Positions 16,820 to 25,586 of a DNA stretch of 38,142 nucleotides are shown in pieces (position 1 is the first letter of the stretch; each line of letters begins with the position of its first letter). Origin of the DNA: Rhizobiales bacterium CCH10-E5 (GTDB taxonomy: Bacteria; Pseudomonadota; Alphaproteobacteria; Rhizobiales; Beijerinckiaceae); the NCBI GenBank assembly GCA_001556125.1, contig LSIG01000067.1, positions 1-38,142 of the forward strand, written 5' to 3'. Below the pieces are notes generated by a model. That model was not told the DNA's origin. It searched no databases and saw only the letters and a list, made by a program, of their open reading frames with translations. A program made the translations under genes and the position numbers.

Positions 16820-16834
16820 GATCGCTCCCGGTTC
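16820..16834 (-). promoter_or_regulatory. LexA-like box candidate upstream of SRAP gene
   Basis: On the minus strand this reads GAAC-N7-GATC (plus strand GATC-N7-GTTC), one mismatch from the direct-repeat alphaproteobacterial LexA box GAAC-N7-GAAC (GTTC-N7-GTTC on the other strand). It is 62 bases upstream of the SRAP start. One mismatch over eight fixed bases is not rare in GC-rich DNA, so this is a weak call supported by context. Confidence 0.3.
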
Positions 16835-16896
16835 GGAGCATGCGACGACCGCCTCCGCGACCGGGGCGGGCCGAGGGAGAGGACGCCGCAGCGGAT

Positions 16897-17343
16897 ATGG
16901 CCAAGCATCCGCGCCTGTCGACGGACTATCTCAACCGCTATGCCGAGGCCTTGATGCTGATCGACCTCGCGGCCGAGGATCCCGAGATCGTGCAGGACCT
17001 CAAGGCCTGGCGCAGCCTGACCTATCGTGAGCATTTCGAGACATCCCCGCTGCGCGTCGCCGCCTCCGCGCTCGCGGCCTATGACCTCGTGTCGCCCGAG
17101 CGGCAGGCGGCGTTCGAAGAGCTTTGCCGTGCCATGACACGGCTCGTCACGACGGCGACCGCCCTTCTCGCCGACCGCACGGACCGGCTGGACGCCATCA
17201 CCATCGTCGAGGTGGCGGGCGACGCGCTGCGCCGGCAGATCGCGCGCGCCACCGAGTTCATCAACGCCAACGGCGCTGTCGACATCGTCGCGATCGAGAT
17301 GCGCGAATTGCAGGCCGAGGTCGACGCGCTGCTGCGGCGCTGA
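16897..17343 (+). CDS. Conserved hypothetical protein, alpha-helical
   Basis: A protein of 148 residues from the ATG at 16897 (MAKHPRLSTDYLNRY). The open frame extends 57 bases upstream, but that part is Arg/Pro-rich and looks non-coding. The sequence has no signal peptide or membrane segment and is predicted to be mostly helical (LNRYAEALMLIDLAAED, ERQAAFEELCRAMTRLV and others), with a single Cys. I do not recognise a domain. It is divergent from the SRAP gene across 138 bases, and its stop codon directly abuts the stop of the convergent tlyA (TGA|TCA). No function can be inferred from context. Confidence 0.7.
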   Translation: MAKHPRLSTDYLNRYAEALMLIDLAAEDPEIVQDLKAWRSLTYREHFETSPLRVAASALAAYDLVSPERQAAFEELCRAMTRLVTTATALLADRTDRLDAITIVEVAGDALRRQIARATEFINANGAVDIVAIEMRELQAEVDALLRR

Positions 17344-17348
17344 TCAGC
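17339..17348. other. Palindrome at abutting stop codons
   Basis: GCTGATCAGC is a perfect 10-base palindrome centred on the junction of two convergent stop codons (TGA at 17341-17343, and TGA on the minus strand at 17346-17344). The two genes have no spacer at all. Confidence 0.4.
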
Positions 17349-18084
17349 CCGCCCGGCGGCCGCCGATCAAGAACTCGCGATTGCCGTCGCCGCCCTCGAT
17401 CGGGGAGGGGACGGGAGCTTCGACCGCGAAGCCGAGTTCGGCCAGCACGGTCGCGATCTCATCACAGACGCGCTGGTGGACCGCCTCGTCGCGCACGATG
17501 CCCTTCTTCAGCGCCGAACGGCCGGCCTCGAACTGGGGCTTGATCAGCGCCGCGATCTCGCAGGCCGGTGCCAGCAGCGCGGCCACGGCGGGGAGCACGA
17601 GCCGCAGCGAGATGAAGCTGACGTCGATGGCGGCCAGCGCCGGCGATTCGCCCAAGTCGACAGGGGTGAGGCTCCGGATGTCGCAGCCCTCGCGGCTCGT
17701 CACGCGCGGATCGCCCCGCAGCGAGGCATGGAGCTGCTCGCGGCCGACATCGACGGCGATGACGCGGCGTGCGCCGCGCTTCAACAGCAGATCGGTGAAG
17801 CCCCCTGTCGAGGCGCCGACATCGAGACAGACACGGCCCGCGGGGTCGAAGCCGAACAGATCGAGTGCGCTCGCGAGTTTCAGCCCGCCGCGGGAGACGT
17901 AAGGATGCGGTGCCTGCGCCGTCAGCACGGCATCCGCCGCGATCATTTCGGAGGCCTTGCGGACGGGGCGGCCGTCGACGGTCACGAGGCCCGCCGCGAT
18001 GGCGGCCTGGGCCCGGGCCCGGCTCTCGCAGAGGCCGCGTTCGACGAGTAACTGGTCGGCGCGCGTTTTCGCCGCAGCAGACAA
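17344..18084 (-). CDS. tlyA: TlyA-family rRNA 2'-O-methyltransferase (annotated 'hemolysin' in older work)
   Basis: SAM-dependent methyltransferase that, in characterised members, methylates cytidines of 16S and 23S rRNA. An N-terminal S4 RNA-binding domain (RADQLLVERGLCESRARAQAAIAAGLVTVDG) precedes an FtsJ-like domain with PYVSRGGLKLASAL, the SAM motif DVGASTGGFTDLLL, VIAVDVG and ALIKPQFEAG; the lysine of the K-D-K-E tetrad is visible. No ATG fits. The best start is a TTG at 18084 giving MSAAAKTRADQ, 246 residues, normal for the family, though no clear ribosome site precedes it. It begins 11 bases after the dxs stop, so the two form an operon. The start is uncertain; the family call is firm. 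Confidence 0.88.
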   Translation of the reverse strand: MSAAAKTRADQLLVERGLCESRARAQAAIAAGLVTVDGRPVRKASEMIAADAVLTAQAPHPYVSRGGLKLASALDLFGFDPAGRVCLDVGASTGGFTDLLLKRGARRVIAVDVGREQLHASLRGDPRVTSREGCDIRSLTPVDLGESPALAAIDVSFISLRLVLPAVAALLAPACEIAALIKPQFEAGRSALKKGIVRDEAVHQRVCDEIATVLAELGFAVEAPVPSPIEGGDGNREFLIGGRRAG

Positions 18085-18095
18085 GGGGGCCGCGC

Positions 18096-20009
18096 TCAGG
18101 CGCGCCGGGCCGCGACCGGGACGCCGAGCGCTCCTTCCACCGTCCGCACGATGCCGGCGGCGTCGAGACCGGCAGCCGCATACATCGCTTCGGGTTTGTC
18201 GTGATCCTGGTACAGGTCGGGCAGGGTCAGCGTACGCACCTTGAGCCCGCCATCGAGCGCGCCGCAGCGGGCGAGCAGGTGCAGCACATGCGCGCCGAAG
18301 CCGCCGACCGAGCCTTCCTCGACGGTGACGAGGATCTCGTGCTCGCGCGCCAACCGCAGGATCAGCGCCTCGTCGAGCGGCTTGGCGAAGCGGGCATCCG
18401 CGACGGTCGTCGACAGGCCACGCTGGCCGAGTTGCTCGGCGGCCAGCAGGCATTCCGCCAGCCGCGTGCCGAGCGAGAGCAGCGCGACGCGCGAGCCCTC
18501 GCGCACCACCCGCCCACAGCCGATCTCGAGCGGCACGCCGATATCGGGGATTTCGACGCCCACGCCTTCACCGCGCGGATAGCGGAAGGCGATGGGGCCT
18601 TCGTCGAAGGCGGCGGCGGTCGCGACCATATGGGTCAGTTCCGCCTCGTCGGCCGCGGCCATCACCACAATCTCGGGGAGGCAGGCGAGATAGGCGATGT
18701 CGAAGGCGCCGGCATGGGTCGCGCCGTCGGCGCCGACAAGGCCGGCCCGGTCGAGCGCGAAGCGCACGGGCAGCTTCTGGATCGCCACGTCATGCACGAC
18801 CTGATCATAGGCGCGCTGCAGGAAAGTCGAATAGATCGCGCAGAAGGGCTTGTAGCCCTCTGTCGCCATGCCGGCGGCGAAGGTCACGGCATGCTGCTCG
18901 GCGATGCCGACATCGAAGGTCCGCGCCGGGAATTCCTTGCCGAAGGCGTCGATGCCGGTGCCCGACGGCATCGCGGCCGTCACCGCGACGATCTTCTCGT
19001 CCTCGCGTGCGGCCTTGATCAGCGCATTGCCGAAGACGGCCGTGTAGCTCGGCGCATTGGCGGGCGCCTTGGCCTGCTGGCCGGTGACCGGATCGAATTT
19101 GACGACACCATGATACTTGTCGGCGCTGGCCTCCGCCGGGGCGTAGCCCTTGCCTTTCTGCGTCACGACATGGACGAGGATCGGCCCCGTCTGCGAGTCG
19201 CGCACATTGCGCAGGACCGGCAGCAGATGATCGAGGTTGTGCCCGTCGATGGGGCCGACATAGTAGAAGCCAAGCTCCTCGAACAGCGTGCCCCCCGTGA
19301 AGAAGCCGCGGGCGAACTCCTCCGTGCGCTTGGCCTTCTCGTGGAAGAAGCGCGGCAGTCGCTCGGCCAGATGCTTGCCGATCTCGCGCAGCGAGCGATA
19401 GGTGCGGCCGGAGACCAGGCGGGCCAGATAGGCCGACATCGCACCGACCGGGGGCGCGATCGACATGTCGTTGTCGTTCAGGATCACGACGAGGCGCGAG
19501 CCGAGCGCACCGGCGTTGTTCATGGCCTCATAGGCCATGCCGGCGGACATCGCCCCATCGCCGATCACGGCCACGACATTGTTGCTGCCGCCCTCGAGAT
19601 CGCGGGCGACGGCCATGCCGAGACCGGCCGAGATCGAGGTCGATGAGTGGGCGGCGCCGAAGGGGTCGTACTCGCTTTCCGAACGGCGCGTGAAGCCAGA
19701 TAGCCCGCCGGGCTGGCGCAGGGTACGGATCCGGTCGCGCCGGCCGGTCAGGATCTTGTGGGGATAGGCCTGGTGGCCGACATCCCAGATCAGCCGGTCG
19801 CGCGGCGTGTCGAAAACATGGTGCAACGCCACCGTGAGCTCAACGACGCCGAGGCCGGCCCCGAGATGGCCGCCCGTCACCGAGACGGCACTGATCGTCT
19901 CCTGCCGCAGCTCTTCGGCGAGCTGACGAAGATCGGCGTCGGGGAGCTTGCGGAGATCTTCGGGCGTGGCGACGCGGTCGAGGATCGGCGTGTGAGGGCG
20001 CTGGGTCAC
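18096..20009 (-). CDS. dxs: 1-deoxy-D-xylulose-5-phosphate synthase
   Basis: Thiamine-diphosphate enzyme joining pyruvate and glyceraldehyde-3-phosphate, the first and usually rate-limiting step of the MEP isoprenoid pathway, which also feeds thiamine and pyridoxal synthesis. At 637 residues it is normal length. Motifs include [33 protein letters not shown], the ThDP/Mg motif [16 protein letters not shown], the [15 protein letters not shown] loop, the transketolase-like pyrimidine domain with [15 protein letters not shown], and [15 protein letters not shown]. The start codon is GTG (20009-20007), with no strong Shine-Dalgarno sequence. tlyA follows 11 bases downstream. xseB, often a near neighbour of dxs in related genomes, is 7 kb upstream on the same strand. 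Confidence 0.96.
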   Translation of the reverse strand: MTQRPHTPILDRVATPEDLRKLPDADLRQLAEELRQETISAVSVTGGHLGAGLGVVELTVALHHVFDTPRDRLIWDVGHQAYPHKILTGRRDRIRTLRQPGGLSGFTRRSESEYDPFGAAHSSTSISAGLGMAVARDLEGGSNNVVAVIGDGAMSAGMAYEAMNNAGALGSRLVVILNDNDMSIAPPVGAMSAYLARLVSGRTYRSLREIGKHLAERLPRFFHEKAKRTEEFARGFFTGGTLFEELGFYYVGPIDGHNLDHLLPVLRNVRDSQTGPILVHVVTQKGKGYAPAEASADKYHGVVKFDPVTGQQAKAPANAPSYTAVFGNALIKAAREDEKIVAVTAAMPSGTGIDAFGKEFPARTFDVGIAEQHAVTFAAGMATEGYKPFCAIYSTFLQRAYDQVVHDVAIQKLPVRFALDRAGLVGADGATHAGAFDIAYLACLPEIVVMAAADEAELTHMVATAAAFDEGPIAFRYPRGEGVGVEIPDIGVPLEIGCGRVVREGSRVALLSLGTRLAECLLAAEQLGQRGLSTTVADARFAKPLDEALILRLAREHEILVTVEEGSVGGFGAHVLHLLARCGALDGGLKVRTLTLPDLYQDHDKPEAMYAAAGLDAAGIVRTVEGALGVPVAARRA

Positions 20010-20053
20010 CGTTTGGGTCTATCGCATCCCGCCCCGGTGGCACAAGGGCGGCA

Positions 20054-20071
20054 AGGTCGCGGAGGCGACCT
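20054..20071. other. Hairpin in dxs leader
   Basis: AGGTCGC-GGAG-GCGACCT is a perfect 7-bp stem with a tetraloop, 45 bases upstream of the dxs start and inside the dxs / binding-protein divergent region. It could act in the dxs mRNA leader. No known riboswitch is recognised. Confidence 0.3.
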
Positions 20072-20201
20072 GTCGACACGAGGCAGACCAGACGGTTGGA
20101 GGCCCGATCGATGCGAAACCAGTCCTTAACCGTGTCGCAAGGGACAAGCCGGCCCTGCGTGATGTCTGCCCTACAAATCGACTTGTGCGCCGGCCTGCAA
20201 C

Positions 20202-20214
20202 TTGCTCCAAGCAA
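20202..20214. promoter_or_regulatory. Palindrome TTGCT-CCA-AGCAA upstream of binding-protein gene
   Basis: Perfect 5-base arms around CCA, 35 bases upstream of the binding-protein start and close to where its promoter should be. A second overlapping pair (CTTGC at 20201 and GCAAG at 20227) adds symmetry. An operator role is inferred; the regulator is unknown. Confidence 0.35.
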
Positions 20215-20248
20215 ATCCTGGCAATGCAAGGTTGAAGAGGGGACGGCC

Positions 20249-21889
20249 ATGCAGCAGGCGCAAAGGACAGGCACCCGCCAACGCTGGAGAGCGATTTTCA
20301 CGGGTCTTGTGATGGCAGGTTTTGCCTGCGTGGGCTGGAATGCTCCCGCGAAGGCGCAGGGAACACTGCGGATCGCCATGACGGCGGCCGACATCCCGAC
20401 CGCGACCGGCATGCCCAACAACGGCTTCGAGGGCATGCGCTTCCTCGGCTATCCGGTGTTCGAGAGCCTCGTTCTGTGGGATCTGACGACCACGGATCGC
20501 CTCGCGCCGCTGCGGCCCGGCCTGGCCGAGCGCTGGGAGCAGGCGCCCGACGATCCGAAAACCTGGATCTTCCATCTGCGCCGCGGCGTCACCTTCCATG
20601 ACGGCACGCCTTTCGATGCCGATGCGGTGATCTGGAACTTCGAGCGCTACTTCAACAAGGACGCGCCGCAATTCGAGGCGCCGGCCGCAGCGATCGTGCG
20701 GGCCCGTGCGCCGATCATGACCGGCTATCGCAAGATCGACGCCTCTACTGTGGCGATCACCACCAACACGGCTGCGTCCTACTTTCCCTATATGATCTCG
20801 CTGGCGCTGCTGAGCTCGCCCGCCTCCTTCGAGAAGGCCGGGCGCGACTGGGCCAGGACAGCGCTGCTGCCCTCCGCCGGCACCGGCCCGTTCCGGATCG
20901 CCAGTGTGGTCCCGCGCGAGCGCGTCGAGCTAGTGCGCCATGACGGCTATTGGGATGCCGCGGGCAAGGCAAAGCTCGACCGCGTCATGCTGCTGCCCAT
21001 TCCGGAGGCGAATGCGCGCCTCGCAGCCCTGCGCACGGGCCAGGTCGACTGGATCGAGGTGCCGCCGGCGGACGGCATTCCGTCCTTGCGTCAGGCCGGC
21101 TTCGCCATCACCACAGGCTCCTACCCGCATGTCTGGCCCTGGCTGTTCAACATCGGCGCCGCAGACAGCCCGCTCAAGGACGTCCGCGTCCGCCAGGCCC
21201 TGAATTACTGCGTCGACCGGGACGGCATCGTCGCCCTGCTCAACGGCATGGCCGAGCCGGCGATCGGCTGGCTCAAGGCCAGCGACCCTGCCTTCGGCAA
21301 ACCGGCCAACCGCTACCGTTTCGATCCCGCCAAGGCGAAGGTGCTCCTGGCCGAAGCCGGTTTCGGCCCGCAGAAGCCGCTCAGCTTCAAGGTCATGATC
21401 TCGACCTCCGGGTCGGGCCAGATGGCGCCGCTGCCGATGAACGAGTTCCTGCAGGCCAGCATGAAGGAGGCCTGCGGCATCCGGATCGAGTTCAACGTGT
21501 CGGAGTGGCAGGTGCTGCTCAACAACATGCGCGCCCAGCCGGACCAACCCTCGCTGGGCGGCTCGCTCGCGCTGAACATCGCCGGCCCATCGACCGATCC
21601 GAGCGTGATGGCCCGCTATTTCGGCGCCGCCAGCGCGCCGCCCAATGGTTTCAACTTCCCGCAATGGAAAGATTCCGCTTTCGAGGCGGCGCTGGCGAAA
21701 CTCGCGGCAGCGAATGATCCGCGGGTGATCCAGGAGCAGACCGCGCTCGCGCATGAACGGCTGGTGGATGATCCGCCCTGGCTCTATGTTGTCCATGACC
21801 TCAATCCGCGCGCCATGTCGAAGAAGGTCCAGGGCTTCGTCTCCCCGCAATCCTGGTTCGTCGATCTGACTCGCATCAGCATGCAGTGA
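20249..21889 (+). CDS. ABC transporter periplasmic binding protein, SBP_bac_5 (peptide/nickel) family
   Basis: Extracytoplasmic solute receptor of cluster C, the oligopeptide type. The start is the ATG at 20249, backed by AGAGGGG upstream and by a normal signal peptide: basic MQQAQRTGTRQRWR, a hydrophobic core, and a probable cleavage AKA|QG after residue 36. The mature protein has LRPGLAERWEQ, WIFHLRRGVTFHDGTPFDADAVIWNF and KDVRVRQALNYCVDRDGIV, hallmark segments of the family. It is 546 residues long. No permease or ATPase gene is present in the window, so it is an orphan receptor or shares a remote transporter. Its stop overlaps the amidase start (GTGA), which links capture of a substrate to hydrolysis of an amide bond. 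Confidence 0.92.
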   Translation: MQQAQRTGTRQRWRAIFTGLVMAGFACVGWNAPAKAQGTLRIAMTAADIPTATGMPNNGFEGMRFLGYPVFESLVLWDLTTTDRLAPLRPGLAERWEQAPDDPKTWIFHLRRGVTFHDGTPFDADAVIWNFERYFNKDAPQFEAPAAAIVRARAPIMTGYRKIDASTVAITTNTAASYFPYMISLALLSSPASFEKAGRDWARTALLPSAGTGPFRIASVVPRERVELVRHDGYWDAAGKAKLDRVMLLPIPEANARLAALRTGQVDWIEVPPADGIPSLRQAGFAITTGSYPHVWPWLFNIGAADSPLKDVRVRQALNYCVDRDGIVALLNGMAEPAIGWLKASDPAFGKPANRYRFDPAKAKVLLAEAGFGPQKPLSFKVMISTSGSGQMAPLPMNEFLQASMKEACGIRIEFNVSEWQVLLNNMRAQPDQPSLGGSLALNIAGPSTDPSVMARYFGAASAPPNGFNFPQWKDSAFEAALAKLAAANDPRVIQEQTALAHERLVDDPPWLYVVHDLNPRAMSKKVQGFVSPQSWFVDLTRISMQ

Positions 21890-23307
21890 GCCTCATGGAC
21901 AGCGCTTCTCGCATCAGCACGGATCCGGCCCTCTGGCCGGCCCATGTCCTGGCGCGGGAGATCGCGGAGCGGAAACTCTCGCCCGTCGATGCGGTCGAGG
22001 CGCTGCTGGCACGCATCGAGCGGTTCGAGCCGAAGCTGCACGCCTTCGTCGACGTCTACGCCGCTGATGCGCGTCTGGCTGCCGAGGCGGCGGATAAGGC
22101 GATCCGCGCCGGCCATGCGGTCGGGCCGCTGCATGGCGTGCCCATCGCTCTGAAGGATCTGATCGATCTCGAAGGGCGCATCACGACCGGCGGCTCGGCC
22201 CACTGGCGCAGCCGTCGCTCGACCATGACCGCGACCATCGCCAGACGCATGTTCGCGCAGGGCCTGATCGTGCTCGGGAAGACCCATACGGTCGAGTTCG
22301 CCTATGGCGGCTGGGGTACGAACGAACATATGGGCACGCCCTGGAACCCGTGGGACGAGGCCGTGCCGCGCACGCCGGGCGGCTCCTCCAGCGGCTCCGG
22401 CGTCGCCGTCGCGGCGCGGCTGGCGCCCTGGGCGATCGGCACCGACACGGGGGGCTCCGTCCGCCTCCCGGCCGCCTTCTGCGGCATCACCGGGCTCAAG
22501 GTCACGATCGGCCGGATCCCGGTCACCGGCATCATCCCGCTTTCGGCGTCGCTCGACACGCCAGGCCCGATGGCGCGCAGCGTCGAGGATTGCGCGCTGC
22601 TCTATGACGTCCTTCAGGGGCCGGACGAGGCCGACCCGAACACCCGCGGCATCATGCCCGAGAGCCCGATGGCGACGCTGCGGCGCGGCGTGCGCGGCCT
22701 GCGCCTCGCCCGCATGCCGCAGCGCGACCGGGACGGCTGCGATGCCGAGGTGCTCGCCGCCTATGACCGCTCGCTCGAGACGCTCGCCGGCCTCGGTGCC
22801 GAGATCGTCGATATCGACCTGCCCTGGCCGCTCGCGCATTTCACCACGACGAGCGGCATCGTCATGGCGGAAGCCTTCTTCAACGGTGGTGCCATGGCGC
22901 AGGACGCTTCCGCCCCGCTCGACCCGGCGGTCCGCGCCCGCTTCCTAGCGGGGGCCAGGCTGACGGCGCAGGATTATCTCGCGACCAAGGCCTTCCAGGC
23001 GCAGGCCAAGCGCGACCTCGCCATGGCGATGGCCGATATCGACGCGCTGCTGACGCCGACCACCACCACTCCCGCCATCCCGCTCGATGCCGTCGACCAG
23101 GACGTGATGCCGTCGCGCTTCACCCGCTTCGGCAATGTCATGGAGATGTGCGGACTGTCGCTGCCCAACGGCTTCACCGCCTCGGGCCTGCCGCTCTCGC
23201 TGCAGATCTCCTGCCTCGGCTATCAGGAGGCGATGGCGCTGCGCATCGGCTTCGCCTTCCAGCAGGCGACGGAATACCACCTCGCCACCCCGCCCATGGT
23301 GGCCTGA
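21886..23307 (+). CDS. Amidase-signature family hydrolase
   Basis: Cytoplasmic hydrolase of the Ser-cisSer-Lys type acting on an amide, such as an acylamide, nitrile-derived amide or small peptide-like compound. The 473-residue length is typical. Triad residues can be placed: K90 in PIALKDLID, cis-Ser S167 in PGGSSSGSG, and nucleophile S191 in GTDTGGSVRLPA. The C-terminal half contains DALLTPTTTTPAIP and the usual SLPNGFTASGLPLSLQI. It is not GatA by context, since gatB and gatC are absent. The GTG start at 21886 overlaps the binding-protein stop; an in-frame ATG at 21895 is an alternative. Translational coupling suggests that the receptor's ligand is, or yields, the amidase substrate. Confidence 0.92.
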   Translation: MSLMDSASRISTDPALWPAHVLAREIAERKLSPVDAVEALLARIERFEPKLHAFVDVYAADARLAAEAADKAIRAGHAVGPLHGVPIALKDLIDLEGRITTGGSAHWRSRRSTMTATIARRMFAQGLIVLGKTHTVEFAYGGWGTNEHMGTPWNPWDEAVPRTPGGSSSGSGVAVAARLAPWAIGTDTGGSVRLPAAFCGITGLKVTIGRIPVTGIIPLSASLDTPGPMARSVEDCALLYDVLQGPDEADPNTRGIMPESPMATLRRGVRGLRLARMPQRDRDGCDAEVLAAYDRSLETLAGLGAEIVDIDLPWPLAHFTTTSGIVMAEAFFNGGAMAQDASAPLDPAVRARFLAGARLTAQDYLATKAFQAQAKRDLAMAMADIDALLTPTTTTPAIPLDAVDQDVMPSRFTRFGNVMEMCGLSLPNGFTASGLPLSLQISCLGYQEAMALRIGFAFQQATEYHLATPPMVA

Positions 23308-23359
23308 GCGCGGGCCTCCGCAGGAAACGGGTGGGACGCGCCGGCCTTGGCTGACATCA

Positions 23360-23387
23360 CCTGCCGACCCCTCGGCAGGAGCCTCCG
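23360..23387 (+). promoter_or_regulatory. Hairpin overlapping the MFS gene Shine-Dalgarno
   Basis: CCTGCCGA (23360-23367), CCCC loop, TCGGCAGG (23372-23379) form a perfect 8-bp stem ending 8 bases before the ATG at 23388. The ribosome site AGGAG (23377-23381) has its first three bases in the stem. This could hide the site and make translation of the exporter conditional, or it could be a leaky terminator for the upstream amidase transcript. Confidence 0.5.
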
Positions 23388-24611
23388 ATGTCCTCGTCGT
23401 CCTTCCCGGCGCTGCTGCTCGCCGGCACCTTTGCCCAGTTCGCCGACCGTCTGGCGCTCGACACGATCACGCTGGCGGCAACGCAGGCCGGCGCCAGCCC
23501 GCGCCTCGTCGGTCTTCTGGTCGCGGGCCAGTCGGCGGCCTGGCTCCTGGTCTCGCTCCCGGCCGGCGTGGTCTCCGACAGGCTCGCCACGCGTGATCTG
23601 ATCCGCTTCGGCGGGGCCCTGATCGCGGCGGGCGCGGCGGCAGGGGCGGCCCTGCTCGCGCTCGGCCATACCGGCTGGTTGCTGGCCGCGACGAGCTTTG
23701 CCGGCGCAGCCGGCGCGGTGGTGATCGCGCTGTCGATCGTCGTACTGATGCCGCGCAGCGTCGCGATCGCCGAGCTGCCGCGCGCGAATGGCCGGCTCGA
23801 ACTCGGCCGCGCCGTCTTCAGCCTGGCGGCGCCGCTGATCGCCGGCTGGGCGGTCGCGCGAGGGCAGGGCTGGATCGGCTTGAGCCTCTGCGCGCTCGCC
23901 GGCGTGGTGGCGCTGGTCGCAGCCTCTCGCCTCCCGGGCGAGCGCCCCCCGCCGCAGCCGCGCCTGCCGCTCCACCGCGCCATCGCCGAGGGCGGCCGCT
24001 TCGTGGCGCGCCACCCCTATCTGCGGCCGATCGCGCTCTGCGCCATCGCCTGGAACCTCGCCTTCTTCGCCTTCACGGCCATCGCGGCGCCCTATGCCGC
24101 GCGCGTTCTGTTCCTGGCTCCGGAGCGGATCGGCCTCGCCACGGCCGTCTATGGCGCCGGGCTGCTCGCAGGCGCGGTCAGTGGCGCGACCCTCATCGCA
24201 AGGCTGCCGGTGGGGATCGTCCTGGTCTTCGGCCCGGCGTCCTCCTGCGTCGCGGCGGGCCTTCTCGCGCTGGCGCCGCCCGCCCTCGGCTGGCCCGCGC
24301 TGGCGCTCGCCTTCTTCCTCTTCGGCTTCGGGCCGATCCTCTGGTTCATCGCCCAGACGAGCCTGCGCCAGGCCGTGACGCCGCAGCCGCTGCTCGGGCG
24401 CGTCAGCGCGACGCTGACCACGGCGATGTACGGAATGCGCCCGCTCGGCGCGCTGGCCGGTGGGCTGGCCGCCGAATACGGGGGGCTGGAGGCGGCGATC
24501 GGCCTGCCGGTCGTGCTCTTCGGCCTCTCGACCCTGGCGATCCTCGCCTCGCCGATGCCGCGGCTGAAGGCGATGCCGGAGGAAGAACTCACCCCTCGGG
24601 CAGCGGGATGA
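23388..24611 (+). CDS. MFS transporter (EntS/MFS_3-like)
   Basis: Inner-membrane major-facilitator protein of 407 residues, with about 10-12 hydrophobic helices. The first loop carries the degenerate motif A SLPAGVVSDRLATRD, and the middle loop (ERPPPQPRLPLHRAIAEGGRFVARHPYLR) separates the two halves. The FVxxxPxLR element is typical of the EntS/MFS_3 group, often drug or siderophore exporters. The substrate is unknown. ATG start at 23388 with AGGAG upstream that is partly captured by a hairpin. It lies 80 bases after the amidase on the same strand and overlaps the end of the convergent pirin gene by 23 bases. Confidence 0.9.
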   Translation: MSSSSFPALLLAGTFAQFADRLALDTITLAATQAGASPRLVGLLVAGQSAAWLLVSLPAGVVSDRLATRDLIRFGGALIAAGAAAGAALLALGHTGWLLAATSFAGAAGAVVIALSIVVLMPRSVAIAELPRANGRLELGRAVFSLAAPLIAGWAVARGQGWIGLSLCALAGVVALVAASRLPGERPPPQPRLPLHRAIAEGGRFVARHPYLRPIALCAIAWNLAFFAFTAIAAPYAARVLFLAPERIGLATAVYGAGLLAGAVSGATLIARLPVGIVLVFGPASSCVAAGLLALAPPALGWPALALAFFLFGFGPILWFIAQTSLRQAVTPQPLLGRVSATLTTAMYGMRPLGALAGGLAAEYGGLEAAIGLPVVLFGLSTLAILASPMPRLKAMPEEELTPRAAG

Positions 24612-25509
24612 ACTCGGCCTCGTCGCCCGGCACCGTGTCGAAGCGCCCCGCCTTCCACTCCGCCTTGGCCTGGTCGATGCGCTCCTTCGAGGAGGAGACG
24701 AAGTTCCACCAGATGTGGCGGGGCCCGTCCATCGGCTCGCCGCCGACGATCATCAGCCGGGTCTGGTCGAGGCCGAGAATCGAGATGCGGTCGCCCGGCT
24801 TGAAGATCAGCAACTGCCCGGCGCCGAATTCGTCGCCGGCGATGTCGACCCGGCCGGAGACGATGTAGATCGCGCGCTCGTCGTAATCGGGGTCGAGCGG
24901 CAGGATCGCACCCGGCGACAGCACGGCTTCGGCATAGAGCGCATCCCAGGGAAAGCGGACCGGCGAGGTCTGGCCATAGGCCGAGCCCATGATCAGGCTG
25001 ACGCGCTTGCCGCCCTCGACGATCCGCGGCAGTTCGGGTGCCGCATGGTGGACGAAGGCCGGCGCCGTCTCCTCATGCGACTTCGGCAAGGCGAGCCAGG
25101 CCTGGATGCCGAACAGCTTCGGCGGCTTCTGGCGTTCCTCCAGCCCTGTGCGCTCGGAATGGACGATGCCGCGCCCCGCCGTCATGAGGTTGACCGCGCC
25201 GGGGCGGATCGGCAGCGCGGTGCCGAGCGAATCCCGGTGCATGATCTCGCCGTCGAACAGATAGGTCACGGTCGAGAGCCCGATATGCGGGTGCGGACGC
25301 ACATCGATGCCCTGGCCGAGCAGGAATTCGGCCGGCCCCATCTGGTCGAAGAAGATGAAGGGCCCCACCATCTTGCGCCCGACCGAGGGCAGAGCGCGGC
25401 GCACCGAGAAGCCCCCGAGATCATGCGCGCGCGGCACGATGACCTGCTCGATCGCCTCGCAGGAGCGGGCATCGCCCAGGACGGGGTCTTCGGCGGGAAG
25501 CTGGGACAT
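24589..25509 (-). CDS. Pirin-family protein
   Basis: Bicupin protein of 306 residues. Bacterial pirins bind Fe and some have quercetin 2,3-dioxygenase activity; others regulate metabolic enzymes. The metal ligands of the N-terminal cupin are all visible: H73 and H75 in RPHPHIGL, and H117 and E119 in IVHSER. The C-terminal cupin (DYDERAIYIVSGRVDIAGDEF) and the WWNFVSSSKERIDQAKAEW tail are typical of the family. It follows the quinone-reductase-like gene on the same strand after 77 bases, so both probably respond to the divergent LysR regulator. The 3' end overlaps the MFS gene by 23 bases in opposite orientation. Confidence 0.94.
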   Translation of the reverse strand: MSQLPAEDPVLGDARSCEAIEQVIVPRAHDLGGFSVRRALPSVGRKMVGPFIFFDQMGPAEFLLGQGIDVRPHPHIGLSTVTYLFDGEIMHRDSLGTALPIRPGAVNLMTAGRGIVHSERTGLEERQKPPKLFGIQAWLALPKSHEETAPAFVHHAAPELPRIVEGGKRVSLIMGSAYGQTSPVRFPWDALYAEAVLSPGAILPLDPDYDERAIYIVSGRVDIAGDEFGAGQLLIFKPGDRISILGLDQTRLMIVGGEPMDGPRHIWWNFVSSSKERIDQAKAEWKAGRFDTVPGDEAEFIPLPEG

Positions 25510-25586
25510 GGCGAGGGCTCCTGGTGCTGGGTGGACCCTGACCCGATCGCCCTACTGCGGCAAGGCCTCGGGATGCGCCGCGCCGA

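Noticed and set aside
15991..17034. Longer SRAP product from an upstream start
   Set aside because: The family needs Met-Cys at the N-terminus, and only the start at 16758 gives MCGRY.
17344..18453. Longer tlyA product using the upstream open frame
   Set aside because: The added residues overlap the dxs 3' end in another frame, are Arg/Pro-rich and exceed the normal TlyA length.
20010..20248. Thiamine-pyrophosphate riboswitch in the dxs leader
   Set aside because: The characteristic CTGAGA and related TPP conserved blocks are absent. Only a simple hairpin is present.
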